A DNA stretch of 64,000 nucleotides from Salicibibacter cibi (GTDB taxonomy: Bacteria > Bacillota > Bacilli > Bacillales > Marinococcaceae), in contig NZ_CP054706.1 in the NCBI RefSeq assembly GCF_016495865.1, forward strand, positions 3,658,001 through 3,722,000, written 5' to 3'. The translations under genes and the position numbers were made by a program. Below, piece after piece: positions 38,091 through 47,367 of this stretch. The notes beneath the pieces were generated by a model. That model was given only the letters and a program-made list of their open reading frames with translations. It made no database searches and had not been told where the DNA came from. The first letter of the stretch is position 1; each line of letters starts with the position of its first letter.

Positions 38091-40406
38091 ATGACGACAG
38101 TTACAACGAAAATTACAAAAGACAGCGGCTCGCGCTCCATGCCGTTTGACCGCGACCGCTTGTATGCATTTATCGACGAAGTCACAAGTGATATCCGAAT
38201 TCCGTCTTATATTGATCAATACAAAGAAAAAATCATAAAGACGATTGAGGCAAAAGAACAGTTTTCCGCCGAAGAAATCACCCAGCTTTTACTCTTGACA
38301 GCCGCGGAGAACAACGACGTCGACATGCCGGAATGGACGTATGCGGCCACGAAAATTTTCTTGCGGGATTTGTACAAAAAAGCAGCGTACAACCGCAGCT
38401 ACGACGCCGAGCAAAAATACGGCAGCTATTACGGGCTGCAAAAACGACTCGGCCATTTGGGCATCTATGACCCTACCATTCTGCGGGACTACACGCGTGA
38501 AGAAATTGAAGAAGCCGCTTCTTTTATCGATTCTGACAAAGACCACCTTCTTACATACGCCGGTTTGCGTACATTAAGCGACCGCTATCTCGCAAAAGGC
38601 TATGACGGGAAGGAGGTCTACGAGTTGCCGCAGGAACGGTGGCTCACGATCGCGCTCACGCTCATGTCCCAAGAAGACCGTTCCAAGCGTATGGAACTTG
38701 TGAAAGAGGCCTATTGGGCAATATCAAATCTCTATATGACTGTCGCGACACCGACACTTGCCAACGCCGGCAAAAAAGCAGGACAACTTTCCAGCTGCTT
38801 TATTGACACGGTGGACGACAGCCTGCAAGGCATTTACGACAGCAATACCGATATCGCCAACGTCAGCAAATACGGCGGAGGCGTCGGCGTTTATATCGGC
38901 AAAGTCCGCGCCGCCAATTCTGACATTCGCGGGTATAAAAACACTTCTTCAGGCGTGGTTCCCTGGATTCGCCAAATCAACAATACAGCCGTGAGCGTCG
39001 ATCAGCTCGGTACACGCGCAGGAGCCGTCGCCGTTTATCTCGATGTGTGGCACGCGGATATCTTTGAATTTCTCGATTTGCGTTTGAATAACGGAGATGA
39101 GCGCAAGCGGGCCCATGATGTTTTTACCGGCGTTACCTTGCCCGACGTATTTATGGAAGCAGTCGAGGCACGCGGCGACTGGTATCTTTTTGACCCTCAC
39201 GAAGTACGCAAAGTCTTCGGGTGGTCGCTGGAAGACAGTTATGATGAGGAAAAAGGCAACGGCACGTTCCGGGAACGCTATGAGCAATGCATACAATCCA
39301 ATGAACTGACAAGCCGTAAAAAAGTAAACGCGATCGATGTCATGAAACGCATCATGCAATCGCAGTTGGAAACCGGCACCCCTTACATGTTCTATCGCGA
39401 TGAAGTAAACCGCATGAACGCGAACAAACATGAAGGCATTGTTTACAGTTCCAACCTTTGCACGGAAATCATGCAAAATATGTCGGAGACCGTTGTCATC
39501 GAGCAAATCCAAGACGACGGGGAGATTCTCGTTCGCAAAAAACCGGGCGATTTTGTCGTCTGCAATCTTTCATCGATCAATCTGGGACGGGCCGTCAGAG
39601 CCGATGTTCTTTCGCGCTTGATCCCGATTCAGGTACGGATGCTTGATAACGTCATCGGCATCAACCAGCTTCCGGTCGTACAAGCGCAAATGACCAATCA
39701 TAAATACCGGGCCATCGGCTTGGGGACGTTCGGATGGCACCATCTTCTTGCCCAAAACCATATCGCGTGGGATGACCCGGAAGCGGAAAAACTCGCCGAT
39801 CAAGTTTACGAAGATATCGCCTATCGGACCATTCAGGCAAGCGCGGATCTTGCCATTGAAAAAGGGGCATATCCCGCCTTCCCGGGTTCCGAATGGGAGA
39901 GCGGGCGCTATTTCGAACGGCACGGTTATTTTGACCAAGATGAAGATGCGGCGCTTGGAAACAACGATCATTGGAAAGAACTGGCCGAGCAGGTCCGGAA
40001 CACCGGCATTCGCAACGGCTACTTGATTGCAGTTGCCCCAAATAGCAGCACAGCACTGATCGCCGGCAGCACGCAAGGCATTGATCCATTCTTTGGGGCA
40101 AGCTACGTGGAGGAGAAAAAAGACTACCGGGTAACCGTAACGGCTCCTGATATTACAGGAGAGAACTACAAATACTATGAGAAAAACGCGTTCCAACAAG
40201 ACCAATTCGCGAGCATCCGCCACAACGCCGCGCGGCAAAAGCATGTGGACCAATCACAGTCGTTTAACCTTTATGTCCCGGCTTCCATCAAAGCGAAGAC
40301 ATTGCTTGAATTGCATTTAACGGCCTGGAATTCAGGTTTGAAAACAACGTATTACGTACGAAGCAGCAAAGTGGACATCCGCGAATGCGAATGGTGCCAA
40401 AGCTGA
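38091..40406 (+). CDS. nrdE: Ribonucleoside-diphosphate reductase alpha subunit
   Basis: 771-residue class I catalytic subunit reducing NDPs to dNDPs. The N-terminus (SRSMPFDRDRLYAFIDEV) resembles an ATP-cone, so it may be allosterically regulated. Active-site cysteines are in GQLSSCFIDTV and YSSNLCTEI, with the C-terminal redox pair in CEWCQS. It is longer than Bacillus NrdE (~700 aa) and nearer NrdA in size; I leave the subclass open. It starts the operon and its TGA overlaps the next ATG (TGATG). Confidence 0.92.
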   Translation: MTTVTTKITKDSGSRSMPFDRDRLYAFIDEVTSDIRIPSYIDQYKEKIIKTIEAKEQFSAEEITQLLLLTAAENNDVDMPEWTYAATKIFLRDLYKKAAYNRSYDAEQKYGSYYGLQKRLGHLGIYDPTILRDYTREEIEEAASFIDSDKDHLLTYAGLRTLSDRYLAKGYDGKEVYELPQERWLTIALTLMSQEDRSKRMELVKEAYWAISNLYMTVATPTLANAGKKAGQLSSCFIDTVDDSLQGIYDSNTDIANVSKYGGGVGVYIGKVRAANSDIRGYKNTSSGVVPWIRQINNTAVSVDQLGTRAGAVAVYLDVWHADIFEFLDLRLNNGDERKRAHDVFTGVTLPDVFMEAVEARGDWYLFDPHEVRKVFGWSLEDSYDEEKGNGTFRERYEQCIQSNELTSRKKVNAIDVMKRIMQSQLETGTPYMFYRDEVNRMNANKHEGIVYSSNLCTEIMQNMSETVVIEQIQDDGEILVRKKPGDFVVCNLSSINLGRAVRADVLSRLIPIQVRMLDNVIGINQLPVVQAQMTNHKYRAIGLGTFGWHHLLAQNHIAWDDPEAEKLADQVYEDIAYRTIQASADLAIEKGAYPAFPGSEWESGRYFERHGYFDQDEDAALGNNDHWKELAEQVRNTGIRNGYLIAVAPNSSTALIAGSTQGIDPFFGASYVEEKKDYRVTVTAPDITGENYKYYEKNAFQQDQFASIRHNAARQKHVDQSQSFNLYVPASIKAKTLLELHLTAWNSGLKTTYYVRSSKVDIRECEWCQS

Positions 40407-40912
40407 TGGCACCCCGAAATGCATTGATTTTGTATGAATCGTTAAGCGGCAACACGGCACAACTCTCCATGTTTATTCAACAAATGCTTGAATACGATGG
40501 TGCAAACGTCGAACGCATGCCTTTACGGTCTTTTCTCGACCTCTCCATTGCAGATGCCGAAGCGATGATTGGGCCATACGGAACCATCTTGATTGGCACG
40601 TACACCGATGACGCCCATCTCCCTCCGGAACCGATTGAAGAGTTAATGGAGACGTACGCGTTTCCGAATGAGCAAATCGCTGCTTTCGGTACCGGGGACA
40701 CGCAATGGGGAGACACGTATTGCCTGGCCGCACACACGGTGGCTACACATTATCAAAGCCCCTATCCGGTGTTAGAAATTGAACAGATGCCCGCGAGAAG
40801 CGACGAAGAAAAAATCGATAATTGGTTGGAGGCGATTGATGATGAGCAAACTCTTGGAAAAAGTAGCGATTATGGAACCGGCAAATCCGGTGCGATCCAC
40901 CGGCATCATTAA
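40406..40912 (+). CDS. Flavodoxin in the ribonucleotide reductase operon (NrdI-like role)
   Basis: 168-residue flavodoxin: FMN phosphate loop in LYESLSGNTAQLS, second loop GTYTDD and third FGTGDTQWGDTYCLAA. The last is the classical flavodoxin pattern rather than the GNRNFG type of NrdI, yet the gene sits between alpha and beta subunits, so it probably supplies electrons or oxidant for building the beta-subunit radical cofactor. ATG overlaps the alpha stop. Its final 74 bases overlap the beta gene. Confidence 0.8.
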   Translation: MAPRNALILYESLSGNTAQLSMFIQQMLEYDGANVERMPLRSFLDLSIADAEAMIGPYGTILIGTYTDDAHLPPEPIEELMETYAFPNEQIAAFGTGDTQWGDTYCLAAHTVATHYQSPYPVLEIEQMPARSDEEKIDNWLEAIDDEQTLGKSSDYGTGKSGAIHRHH

Positions 40913-41882
40913 CGGACAATCGAGCGGTATTCTGAACTGGAACGACATTCCTTATCCATCTTTTTACCGCACGTATCGAGAACTGCTATCCAATTTCTGG
41001 ATCCCACATGAAGTGAATATGAGCCCGGACAATAAATCCATCATGGAATTATCCGATGAAGAGTTACGCGCCTACAAACTCACGATTGGCCTCCTTGCCA
41101 CCCTGGACACTCCCCAAGGACGTCTCATTCATGGCGTCAGCGAATATGTCAGCGATGACAGCGTGCACGCGATTGCCGCCGTCATTGCGCAACAGGAAGT
41201 CGTTCATAACGAAAGCTATTCTTACGTGCTTTCCAGTTTGTTCGGCTTCGAAGACCAAAAACAAATTTTTGAGGACGCAAGAACGAACCCGACGATTGTC
41301 GCCCGAAATGAACGAATCATGCGCGCGTATAACGACTTTATTGAAAACCCGACGGAAGAAAAACTGGTCAACGTCATCGTTTATTCGCTCATCTTGGAAG
41401 GCATCTTTTTCTACAGCGGCTTTGCCTTCTTTTATAACCTGGCCAGACAGCAAAAGATGAATGCGACCGCACAAATCATCAGCTTTATTAACCGTGATGA
41501 GCTCGTGCACGGCAAATTCATGTCAGAGTTATTGCGCGCCATCCTTGGCGAAAACCCGCATTTGAACACGCCGGAATTCATGGACTTCGTTAAAAGTGAA
41601 TTTCAACACGCCGTTGAAGCGGAAATCGCCTGGTCCAACGAAGTCCTCGACGACATTATCGGCATCGACCTCGATGAAATGCATCAGTATATTCAGTATC
41701 GCGCCAACAAAATGCTAAAAATGCTCGGCTTGGATCCGATTTATCCGAACGCTCAGGAAAACGCCATGCCTTGGATCAAAGCCTTCGTCGACAACTTCGA
41801 CGAAACAAAAACCGACTTCTTCGAAGCCCGCAACCGCAGCTACGAGAAAGTCGATGCAGATAACGGGTTTGATGAATTGTAA
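40839..41882 (+). CDS. nrdF: Ribonucleoside-diphosphate reductase beta subunit
   Basis: 347-residue di-metal ferritin-like subunit. Predicted metal ligands D90 (ATLDTPQG), E120 and H123 (QQEVVHNESY), then E and ExxH in the later helices (LILEGIFF; RDELVHG); the radical tyrosine is Y127. All ligands are of the canonical carboxylate type, so it is not the metal-free DOPA radical subclass. ATG 40839 with TTGGAGG upstream, inside the end of the flavodoxin gene. Confidence 0.92.
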   Translation: MMSKLLEKVAIMEPANPVRSTGIINGQSSGILNWNDIPYPSFYRTYRELLSNFWIPHEVNMSPDNKSIMELSDEELRAYKLTIGLLATLDTPQGRLIHGVSEYVSDDSVHAIAAVIAQQEVVHNESYSYVLSSLFGFEDQKQIFEDARTNPTIVARNERIMRAYNDFIENPTEEKLVNVIVYSLILEGIFFYSGFAFFYNLARQQKMNATAQIISFINRDELVHGKFMSELLRAILGENPHLNTPEFMDFVKSEFQHAVEAEIAWSNEVLDDIIGIDLDEMHQYIQYRANKMLKMLGLDPIYPNAQENAMPWIKAFVDNFDETKTDFFEARNRSYEKVDADNGFDEL

Positions 41883-41937
41883 GCCCCCCCCATTAGGGGG
41901 GACATAATGGTATATAAAGCACAAAGCGAGGGAGCAC

Positions 41938-42744
41938 ATGGAATATATTCTTTATTGCGATGAATCAATTAAGCGAGGAGATAGATTCAGTTATTTTTAT
42001 GGAGGAGCCTTAGTAAAATCTATCCATCTTGAAGAAGTGAACGAGCGCCTGGGGTTTTTCAAGATTCAAAAAGATATAAACACAGAAATGAAATGGACAC
42101 GTGTGTCAGCATCTTTCTTAGAAATCTATAAAGCATTTATAGACATCTTCTTCGATTTAATTTTTGAATCAAAAATTAAAATGCGGGTAATGTTTCAACA
42201 AAATGAATTCAGTGATAAGATTATAACAAAATTGCCTAGTGAAAAACTCGATGACTCTTATTTTAAGCTTTACTATCAATTTATCAAACTTGCGTTTGGC
42301 CTTATTCATGCCGGCATTGGTGAAAAAGTATATATCCGAGCTTTTTTTGACCAATTTCCTGATAAAATAGAGAAGGTAAGGAGTTTCAAGGATTATATAT
42401 ATAAATTGCAATTTTCAGATGAATTCAAGAGGGCAATGCTCGCAATAAGATACGAAGACATAGTCGAAGCCGATTCTAAAGAACATTTAATCCTTCAATG
42501 TGTTGATATAATTACTGGTGCAATGAACTTTAAACTAAATCGTTTAAATTTAATTAAAGATGAAAGTACAAACAGGCGAGGAAACAGGACCATTGCTAAG
42601 GAAAAATTATATAAACACATTTATTCAAGAATATCAGAATGGAAACCTGGATTTAATGCAGGAGTAAGTACAGGGATTGACAATGATTTTTCAAATAACT
42701 GGCTATATCCATATTCACATTGGAGGTTTATGCCGAAGCAATAA
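41938..42744 (+). CDS. DUF3800 family protein
   Basis: 268-residue protein with the DUF3800 pattern: N-terminal ILYCDESIK, central FFDQFPDK and C-terminal QCVDIITGAM, an RNase H-like arrangement of acidic residues that suggests a nuclease. It is clearly more AT-rich than its neighbours (runs such as AAAATTAAAATG), a sign of recent transfer. DUF3800 genes are often found on mobile or defence-related DNA; biochemical role not established. It follows nrdF by 55 bases but is unlikely to be functionally tied to it. Confidence 0.75.
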   Translation: MEYILYCDESIKRGDRFSYFYGGALVKSIHLEEVNERLGFFKIQKDINTEMKWTRVSASFLEIYKAFIDIFFDLIFESKIKMRVMFQQNEFSDKIITKLPSEKLDDSYFKLYYQFIKLAFGLIHAGIGEKVYIRAFFDQFPDKIEKVRSFKDYIYKLQFSDEFKRAMLAIRYEDIVEADSKEHLILQCVDIITGAMNFKLNRLNLIKDESTNRRGNRTIAKEKLYKHIYSRISEWKPGFNAGVSTGIDNDFSNNWLYPYSHWRFMPKQ

Positions 42745-42783
42745 AATTAATTGCATCTTATTCTCTTTTTGTGTATACTATAA

Positions 42784-42862
42784 AAAATACCACTCTGTCA
42801 ATCCGAAGGCTTGCGTTAAAAATGTGAGCTCCTTATGTAGGAAAGATGGGGTGGTTTTTTAT
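42784..42862 (+). terminator. Long-loop terminator-like hairpin after DUF3800
   Basis: AAAATACCAC at 42784 can pair with GTGGTTTTTT at 42851, enclosing about 55 bases that include CTTATGTAGGAAAGA, a faint match to the dispersed repeat. Likely end of the DUF3800 transcript. Confidence 0.4.
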
Positions 42863-42929
42863 TGTTTGCCGCTTAGCTGCATCCATCGAACTTGAACAGT
42901 TGAGCAAACGACTTCCTCCTCGACTATAG

Positions 42930-43496
42930 CTATTCCGAGCAATCACAAGAACCGCTCATTTGTTTATGCACTTCACGAACAGCTGAGTAGAACGAAAAAA
43001 CACGCCCTCCGAATCCCTCCGTGAATTTCTCCGCCTGTTCTTTTTTTTCAAAGGCTAGAACCTGGGGAGAACAGCACCCTAATATCTCATCTGCTTCCAA
43101 AAGAAAAAAAGCATTTTTCCCGCTGATCGTCGTCCCCCTCAAAAAATCCCTACAAATAAGTTGATCAACCTTTTCCGCTTGATGGTGATAACCCAACAAA
43201 ACGCAATGGGGACAACAAAAATGTTCAATCTGTTGATCGCCATATAGCATTTGTGCCTGATGAATACGGTTGTTTGGCTTCAGACAGTATGCACAATGAT
43301 CAGGCGTTGGTTCACGCTCTCGAAGCACAATACCCCCAGTTATGCGAGCGATGTCTCCTTTTTCCACGAGCGGTTTGATATCACGGTAAACGGTCATCTC
43401 CGAAACGCCAAGCCTATAACTAATCGTTGCAATACTTAAGGTTTTTTCTCTCTCTAACCAATGCATAACAGACTCTTTTCTCTGATAAGGCATCAT
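42930..43496 (-). CDS. ycnK: DeoR-type copper-responsive repressor with NosL-like domain (YcnK)
   Basis: 188-residue regulator: DeoR helix-turn-helix (LSIATISYRLGVSEMTVYRDI) followed by a cysteine/histidine-rich NosL-like part (DHCAYCLKPN, EHFCCPHCVLLGYH) and a C-terminal CDCSE. B. subtilis YcnK has this same architecture and represses the ycnJ copper-uptake gene. It is divergent from copC-copD, which fits that role. ATG 43496 (GGAG 11 bases upstream) or GTG 43508 as start. Confidence 0.85.
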   Translation of the reverse strand: MMPYQRKESVMHWLEREKTLSIATISYRLGVSEMTVYRDIKPLVEKGDIARITGGIVLREREPTPDHCAYCLKPNNRIHQAQMLYGDQQIEHFCCPHCVLLGYHHQAEKVDQLICRDFLRGTTISGKNAFFLLEADEILGCCSPQVLAFEKKEQAEKFTEGFGGRVFSFYSAVREVHKQMSGSCDCSE

Positions 43497-43592
43497 TGAT
43501 TCATGCACTCCTTTCCCACTCTATAGTGTAAACCTTCCTTGAAAAATGGAACAAGATGAATATTGTGTGAAATTGTTATAAGATGTGATTAT

Positions 43593-43612
43593 ATAACATA
43601 TCTGTATGTTAT
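43593..43612. promoter_or_regulatory. Palindromic operator between ycnK and copC
   Basis: ATAACATA-TCTG-TATGTTAT, a perfect 8-bp inverted repeat in the 180-base divergent region, about 70 bases before copC. It is the obvious candidate site for the YcnK-like repressor. Confidence 0.6.
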
Positions 43613-43681
43613 GGTTAGCCTGGTAGAAAACGCTTAATCTTTAGACATGCTATTGTTAAGATAAATTTGGGAGGGAAAATG

Positions 43682-44272
43682 ATGAAATATTTTTTCGTAT
43701 TCATAGCTACAGCTCTTTTGTCATTGGCTTTTGCGTCCACGACTTTCGCGCACGCACATATGGAAGATTCCGACCCCGAAGACGGCGAAACCGTTGAAGA
43801 AGAAGTTGAGACGATCACGGTTTTCTTCGATTCAGGCATTGAATCAGCGACGACGTCAACGGTGACCGATGAAGAAGGAAACGAACATGAACTTGCGGAT
43901 GAAACGATTGAGGGAGATGATTACATCGCTACCCTTCAAGAACCGTTAACATCGGGGGATTATACGGTTGAAGCGACAGTGCTCGCGGAGGACGGACATA
44001 CGACCGAAGAGGCATTCACTTTTAGCGTAGATGCCGATGAAGCCAGTGAGGAAGAGGAAGCTACCGAAGAAGAGAATAATGGTACAGAAGAAGCTGAAAC
44101 GGTTGAAGGAGAAGCAGCCACAGAAGAAACCACTGATGAAGAAAGTGCTGCAGCCGAAACAGCTGAAGGCGGCGATGACGGAGGCGCAGGAGGACTTTTG
44201 ATCGGCGCCATTGGCGTGATCATTGCAGGCGCTTTACTTTTCTTTATCTTCCGTAGTAGAAAGGCTGCATAA
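43682..44272 (+). CDS. copC: Copper resistance protein CopC domain, membrane anchored
   Basis: 196 residues: signal peptide ending FASTTFA, mature protein beginning HAHMEDSDP so that the N-terminal histidine (H24 of the precursor) can form the Cu(II) brace, a CopC beta-sandwich (DGHTTEEAFTF holds the second ligands), a low-complexity Glu/Thr linker of about 50 residues, and a C-terminal membrane helix with RSRKAA. Extracytoplasmic copper binding and hand-over to CopD is inferred. Site GGGAGG. The acidic linker is unusually long. Confidence 0.85.
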   Translation: MKYFFVFIATALLSLAFASTTFAHAHMEDSDPEDGETVEEEVETITVFFDSGIESATTSTVTDEEGNEHELADETIEGDDYIATLQEPLTSGDYTVEATVLAEDGHTTEEAFTFSVDADEASEEEEATEEENNGTEEAETVEGEAATEETTDEESAAAETAEGGDDGGAGGLLIGAIGVIIAGALLFFIFRSRKAA

Positions 44273-44278
44273 AAACCG

Positions 44279-45709
44279 ATGGTCATCATTGCGAATACGG
44301 TATTGTTCATCGCCCTGGCGCTTTTTATCGGGATTCACATTCTCGAAGCTATATCTGGCGATCAGCGGCCGACATTACGCATTCCAAAATTTCTCCTGCC
44401 GGCTCTTGCCATCGCGATGATCGTCTTTAGCTTCATTCCAATCGGCCTGATCGCGGAACAGACAGCCGCCATTTCCTCGGAACCCTTTATCTCTGTCCTT
44501 GGTTCCAGCTTATTTGAGTTTGCTATCGGACAAGGGTTCGTAGCGTTTGTATGCTTTCTTGTTATTGTTTTCGTTGGTCGCTTCACATTAAAAGGGCCGG
44601 GGAAAGGACGATCCCTCCTTCTGCTTCCCATTCTTGGCATGATTCTGGCCACGAGTTGGAGTTCTCATGCCGCATCCCTTTCCGATCAAGGCTATATCTT
44701 TGATGTCTTGCATACGACATCAGCGTTATCCTGGACGGGAGTACTTCTCATTGCCAGCTTCTTCTCGATCGGTGAAGATCATTGGTTCCGCTTTTTTCAA
44801 TGGTTCACTCCATTTGCAATTACGATGGTGCTTCTTCTCTTCGTGAGCGGGATCGGGATGCTCATGTTCATTACACCGGAGTACACGAATAGTTGGCTCC
44901 TTCCGTACGGTCAATGGCAATTACTGAAACATTTGCTATTCATTCCGATTGTGTTCTATGGATTCGCCCATGGCTTTATCATGAAAAAAAGACTGACGGA
45001 TCCCATGAAATATGGCAACAAGCGAAAACCACGCTTCTCTTTGCAAATGGAAAGCATTGTGCTCGTCATCGTTTTTGTCGTCACGGCCATCATGACTGAA
45101 CAAGAACCGCCCCATGAAGTGGCAGAAACATTGGAGTTCACGGAAGTATCGGGACTGGCGAGCCAAATGATTGCAACGGATTTGCTTTCAGGTGAAATGG
45201 TCTTATGGACTCCAAACATCCCTGCCATCCTGCTGGCCGGTTCGGCGATCACTATTCTCCTCTTTTTCATCTATAGTATCGGTACTAGTCGTCCTTTTTG
45301 GTTCGCGCCGATCTATATTGCCTTATTCATCATGACGGGGTACACAACCCTTATGATAGGTGCGGATGTGGAAACGATAGCCGAAGATACGCCTGAAGAT
45401 CTTTCTACCGAACCGATTGAAGTAGAGGTATTAAATGATTCAGAGGCAACGGTCGGTGATGAATGGACGTTGCAGGTTGAAGTCACCCAGGAAGATACAC
45501 CGGTCGAAGATGCTGACGATGTCATTTTTGAAGTTTGGCATGATGAGGATGAACAAAGCATCATGATTGATGGTGAGCACACCGGAAACGGGATATATGA
45601 AGCCGCTTATCAATTCCGGGAAGCCTCAACGTATTATGTCCAACCGCATATGACCGCAAGAGGGATGCATCGCATGCCTGTGCACGAAGTGGACGTTATT
45701 GATGAGTAA
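44279..45709 (+). CDS. copD: CopD-domain copper transport protein with C-terminal YtkA/FixH-like domain
   Basis: 476-residue membrane protein, six bases after copC. Eight or so membrane helices carry the CopD pattern (GYIFDVLHTTSALSWTGVLL; HLLFIPIVFYGFAHG). After the last helix (~365) comes an extracytoplasmic ~100-residue immunoglobulin-like domain (GDEWTLQVEVTQEDTPV...GIYEAAYQFREASTYYV) resembling YtkA/FixH. Together with CopC this equals a split YcnJ. Copper import is the likely direction, as for YcnJ. Confidence 0.82.
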   Translation: MVIIANTVLFIALALFIGIHILEAISGDQRPTLRIPKFLLPALAIAMIVFSFIPIGLIAEQTAAISSEPFISVLGSSLFEFAIGQGFVAFVCFLVIVFVGRFTLKGPGKGRSLLLLPILGMILATSWSSHAASLSDQGYIFDVLHTTSALSWTGVLLIASFFSIGEDHWFRFFQWFTPFAITMVLLLFVSGIGMLMFITPEYTNSWLLPYGQWQLLKHLLFIPIVFYGFAHGFIMKKRLTDPMKYGNKRKPRFSLQMESIVLVIVFVVTAIMTEQEPPHEVAETLEFTEVSGLASQMIATDLLSGEMVLWTPNIPAILLAGSAITILLFFIYSIGTSRPFWFAPIYIALFIMTGYTTLMIGADVETIAEDTPEDLSTEPIEVEVLNDSEATVGDEWTLQVEVTQEDTPVEDADDVIFEVWHDEDEQSIMIDGEHTGNGIYEAAYQFREASTYYVQPHMTARGMHRMPVHEVDVIDE

Positions 45710-45710
45710 T

Positions 45711-45745
45711 ACGGGAGCGATTGTTCCGTAAACAATCGCTCCCGT
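45711..45745. terminator. Bidirectional terminator between copD and GATase gene
   Basis: ACGGGAGCGATTGTT / AACAATCGCTCCCGT, a 15-bp perfect stem between convergent genes. Confidence 0.85.
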
Positions 45746-45751
45746 CTACAC

Positions 45752-46441
45752 CTATGTAAGCGCCAGCCAATCATCAAATATACAATGTGCCCATTCTTTT
45801 GTTTGGCGCAAATGCTTATCAATATTCGTACTTGGCCAATTCGGTTCAATGTTCTCGATGGTCTCTTTTTTTTCAACAAACCAGCGTTCCACGATGGAAG
45901 CGTTAACTTCCGGATGGAATTGAACGCCATAGGTTTTTGAGCCGATTCGATACGCCTGATTGACACAATATTCACCGGTTGCCAAGCGTTTTGCACCAGG
46001 TGGCATAGCAAAAGAATCTTCATGAAACTGCATAAATGAAAAATACTCAGGTAATCCGGAAAATACAGGGTCCTTTCTGCCTTCTTCCGTCTTCGCAAGG
46101 GTTGTTATCCCAAACTCTGTTTCCCCCATTTTCCCCACGGTAGCCCCAAAGGCCTTTGCTATAATTTGCGCCCCAAGGCAGATTCCAAGGATAGGTTTCT
46201 CCGCAGCATGAAACTTCTGCACAGCAAACATACTCTTGTTAATAAAAGGAAAATCGGCCATATCGTTTGCACCCATTATTCCCCCGAGAATGACGAGAGA
46301 ATCAAAGGCTTCCAAATCGCCCGGGAGTTGTTCATTTTCATCGACCCTACAGATTTTTGCCTCTTTATCAAAAGCCTGGATTCTGTATAGCAGTTCACCC
46401 GCCGGGACCATATCCATTGGTTGAATAATTAAAATTGCCAT
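45752..46441 (-). CDS. Class I glutamine amidotransferase-like protein
   Basis: 229 residues of the GuaA-like GATase1 family: nucleophile in LGICLGAQIIA and FHPE in GVQFHPEVNA. No synthetase domain is attached; such free-standing proteins include gamma-glutamyl hydrolase-like and GMP-synthase-like enzymes. Partner unknown. ATG 46441; ribosome site weak (AGAATC region with GGGG further upstream). Confidence 0.8.
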   Translation of the reverse strand: MAILIIQPMDMVPAGELLYRIQAFDKEAKICRVDENEQLPGDLEAFDSLVILGGIMGANDMADFPFINKSMFAVQKFHAAEKPILGICLGAQIIAKAFGATVGKMGETEFGITTLAKTEEGRKDPVFSGLPEYFSFMQFHEDSFAMPPGAKRLATGEYCVNQAYRIGSKTYGVQFHPEVNASIVERWFVEKKETIENIEPNWPSTNIDKHLRQTKEWAHCIFDDWLALT

Positions 46442-46528
46442 GATTCTTCTGCCCCACTTTCTCTTTTCGATATTCCCATGTGATCACCCGTACGCTTTAT
46501 ACAGACTGTATGGAACAATAAACCCTCG

Positions 46529-47182
46529 TTAAAACCCTAGCATTTTTCTTACATGTTTTACATATGTTTGACTTACGATGAGAGGCGGATGTCCGGTTTT
46601 TTTTAGTGAGATTACTAAATTAGCAGACATATCACGAAAGATTTGTTGAATAAATGAAATATTTACAATATAGGAACGATGAATACGCAGAAAAGAATCC
46701 GGCAAATGTTGTTGTAACGTTTTCAAAGAATAGATGATGCTGTATTGGTTGTCTGCCGTATAAATCCACGTTTTCTTTTGATAGCTTTCGATGTAAGCGA
46801 TCTCTTCAATCGGTATTGGCTTCCATATTTCACCACTTTTACCGGTTAAATAGGAAAACTGTTTTTTTGAAAAATAATCCGGCGGGAGAATGACTGTTAC
46901 AATAACTTCGTTATTCTTGCTTTCTTCAACCGGATACCCGATACCGTAATAGGAAAGGCCAAAGACCGATTGATCCACGAATGCTTCGACACGCCTTTTT
47001 TTGCGGGCTACTTCATATGAAATGCTTCCATACGGAACCGGTTGCTCAGGATATAACTTAATATCATGGGTGCCTGCATAATAATCGAGATATTTATCTG
47101 CACTTGCAATGGCAATTGACGCTTCATCGGGTGTCCAATCTTTCATGTATGTGGTGATTCGCTGAATATTAATCAGGCTCAT
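46529..47182 (-). CDS. LytTR-domain transcriptional regulator of the acetate operon
   Basis: 217 residues: an N-terminal ~110-residue PAS-like sensor (TPDEASIAIASADKYLDYY) and a C-terminal LytTR DNA-binding domain (PIEEIAYIESYQKKTWIYT ... FLRIHRSYIVNISFI). It is divergent from the DUF485-symporter-acsA operon with 257 bases between, so it probably senses a metabolite and controls acetate uptake. No receiver domain, so no partner kinase is implied. ATG 47182. Confidence 0.8.
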   Translation of the reverse strand: MSLINIQRITTYMKDWTPDEASIAIASADKYLDYYAGTHDIKLYPEQPVPYGSISYEVARKKRRVEAFVDQSVFGLSYYGIGYPVEESKNNEVIVTVILPPDYFSKKQFSYLTGKSGEIWKPIPIEEIAYIESYQKKTWIYTADNQYSIIYSLKTLQQHLPDSFLRIHRSYIVNISFIQQIFRDMSANLVISLKKTGHPPLIVSQTYVKHVRKMLGF

Positions 47183-47367
47183 CGTGTCGCTCCCTTATTC
47201 CTATAATATGTAAACTTATCATAACACTATAACACGGTTAATCGTCAATTATTATTTTCTATAACTAGATATCATGGTTTGTCAAAAAATAACCACAAGA
47301 TAGTTTACCTGTTCTATAATAGCAAAGTGTACTACTCTGATCTAGATCATAGTTTTAAAAAGAAGTA

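Noticed and set aside
38949-40253. Long minus-strand frames opposite nrdE
   Set aside because: Antisense shadows of a conserved coding gene without start signals.
40839-41882. Metal-free (DOPA radical) beta subunit possibility
   Set aside because: All carboxylate and histidine metal ligands appear present, so the usual di-metal site is expected.
43960-44310. 116-codon minus-strand Ser/Ala-rich frame
   Set aside because: Mirror of the Glu/Thr-rich CopC linker; low complexity only.
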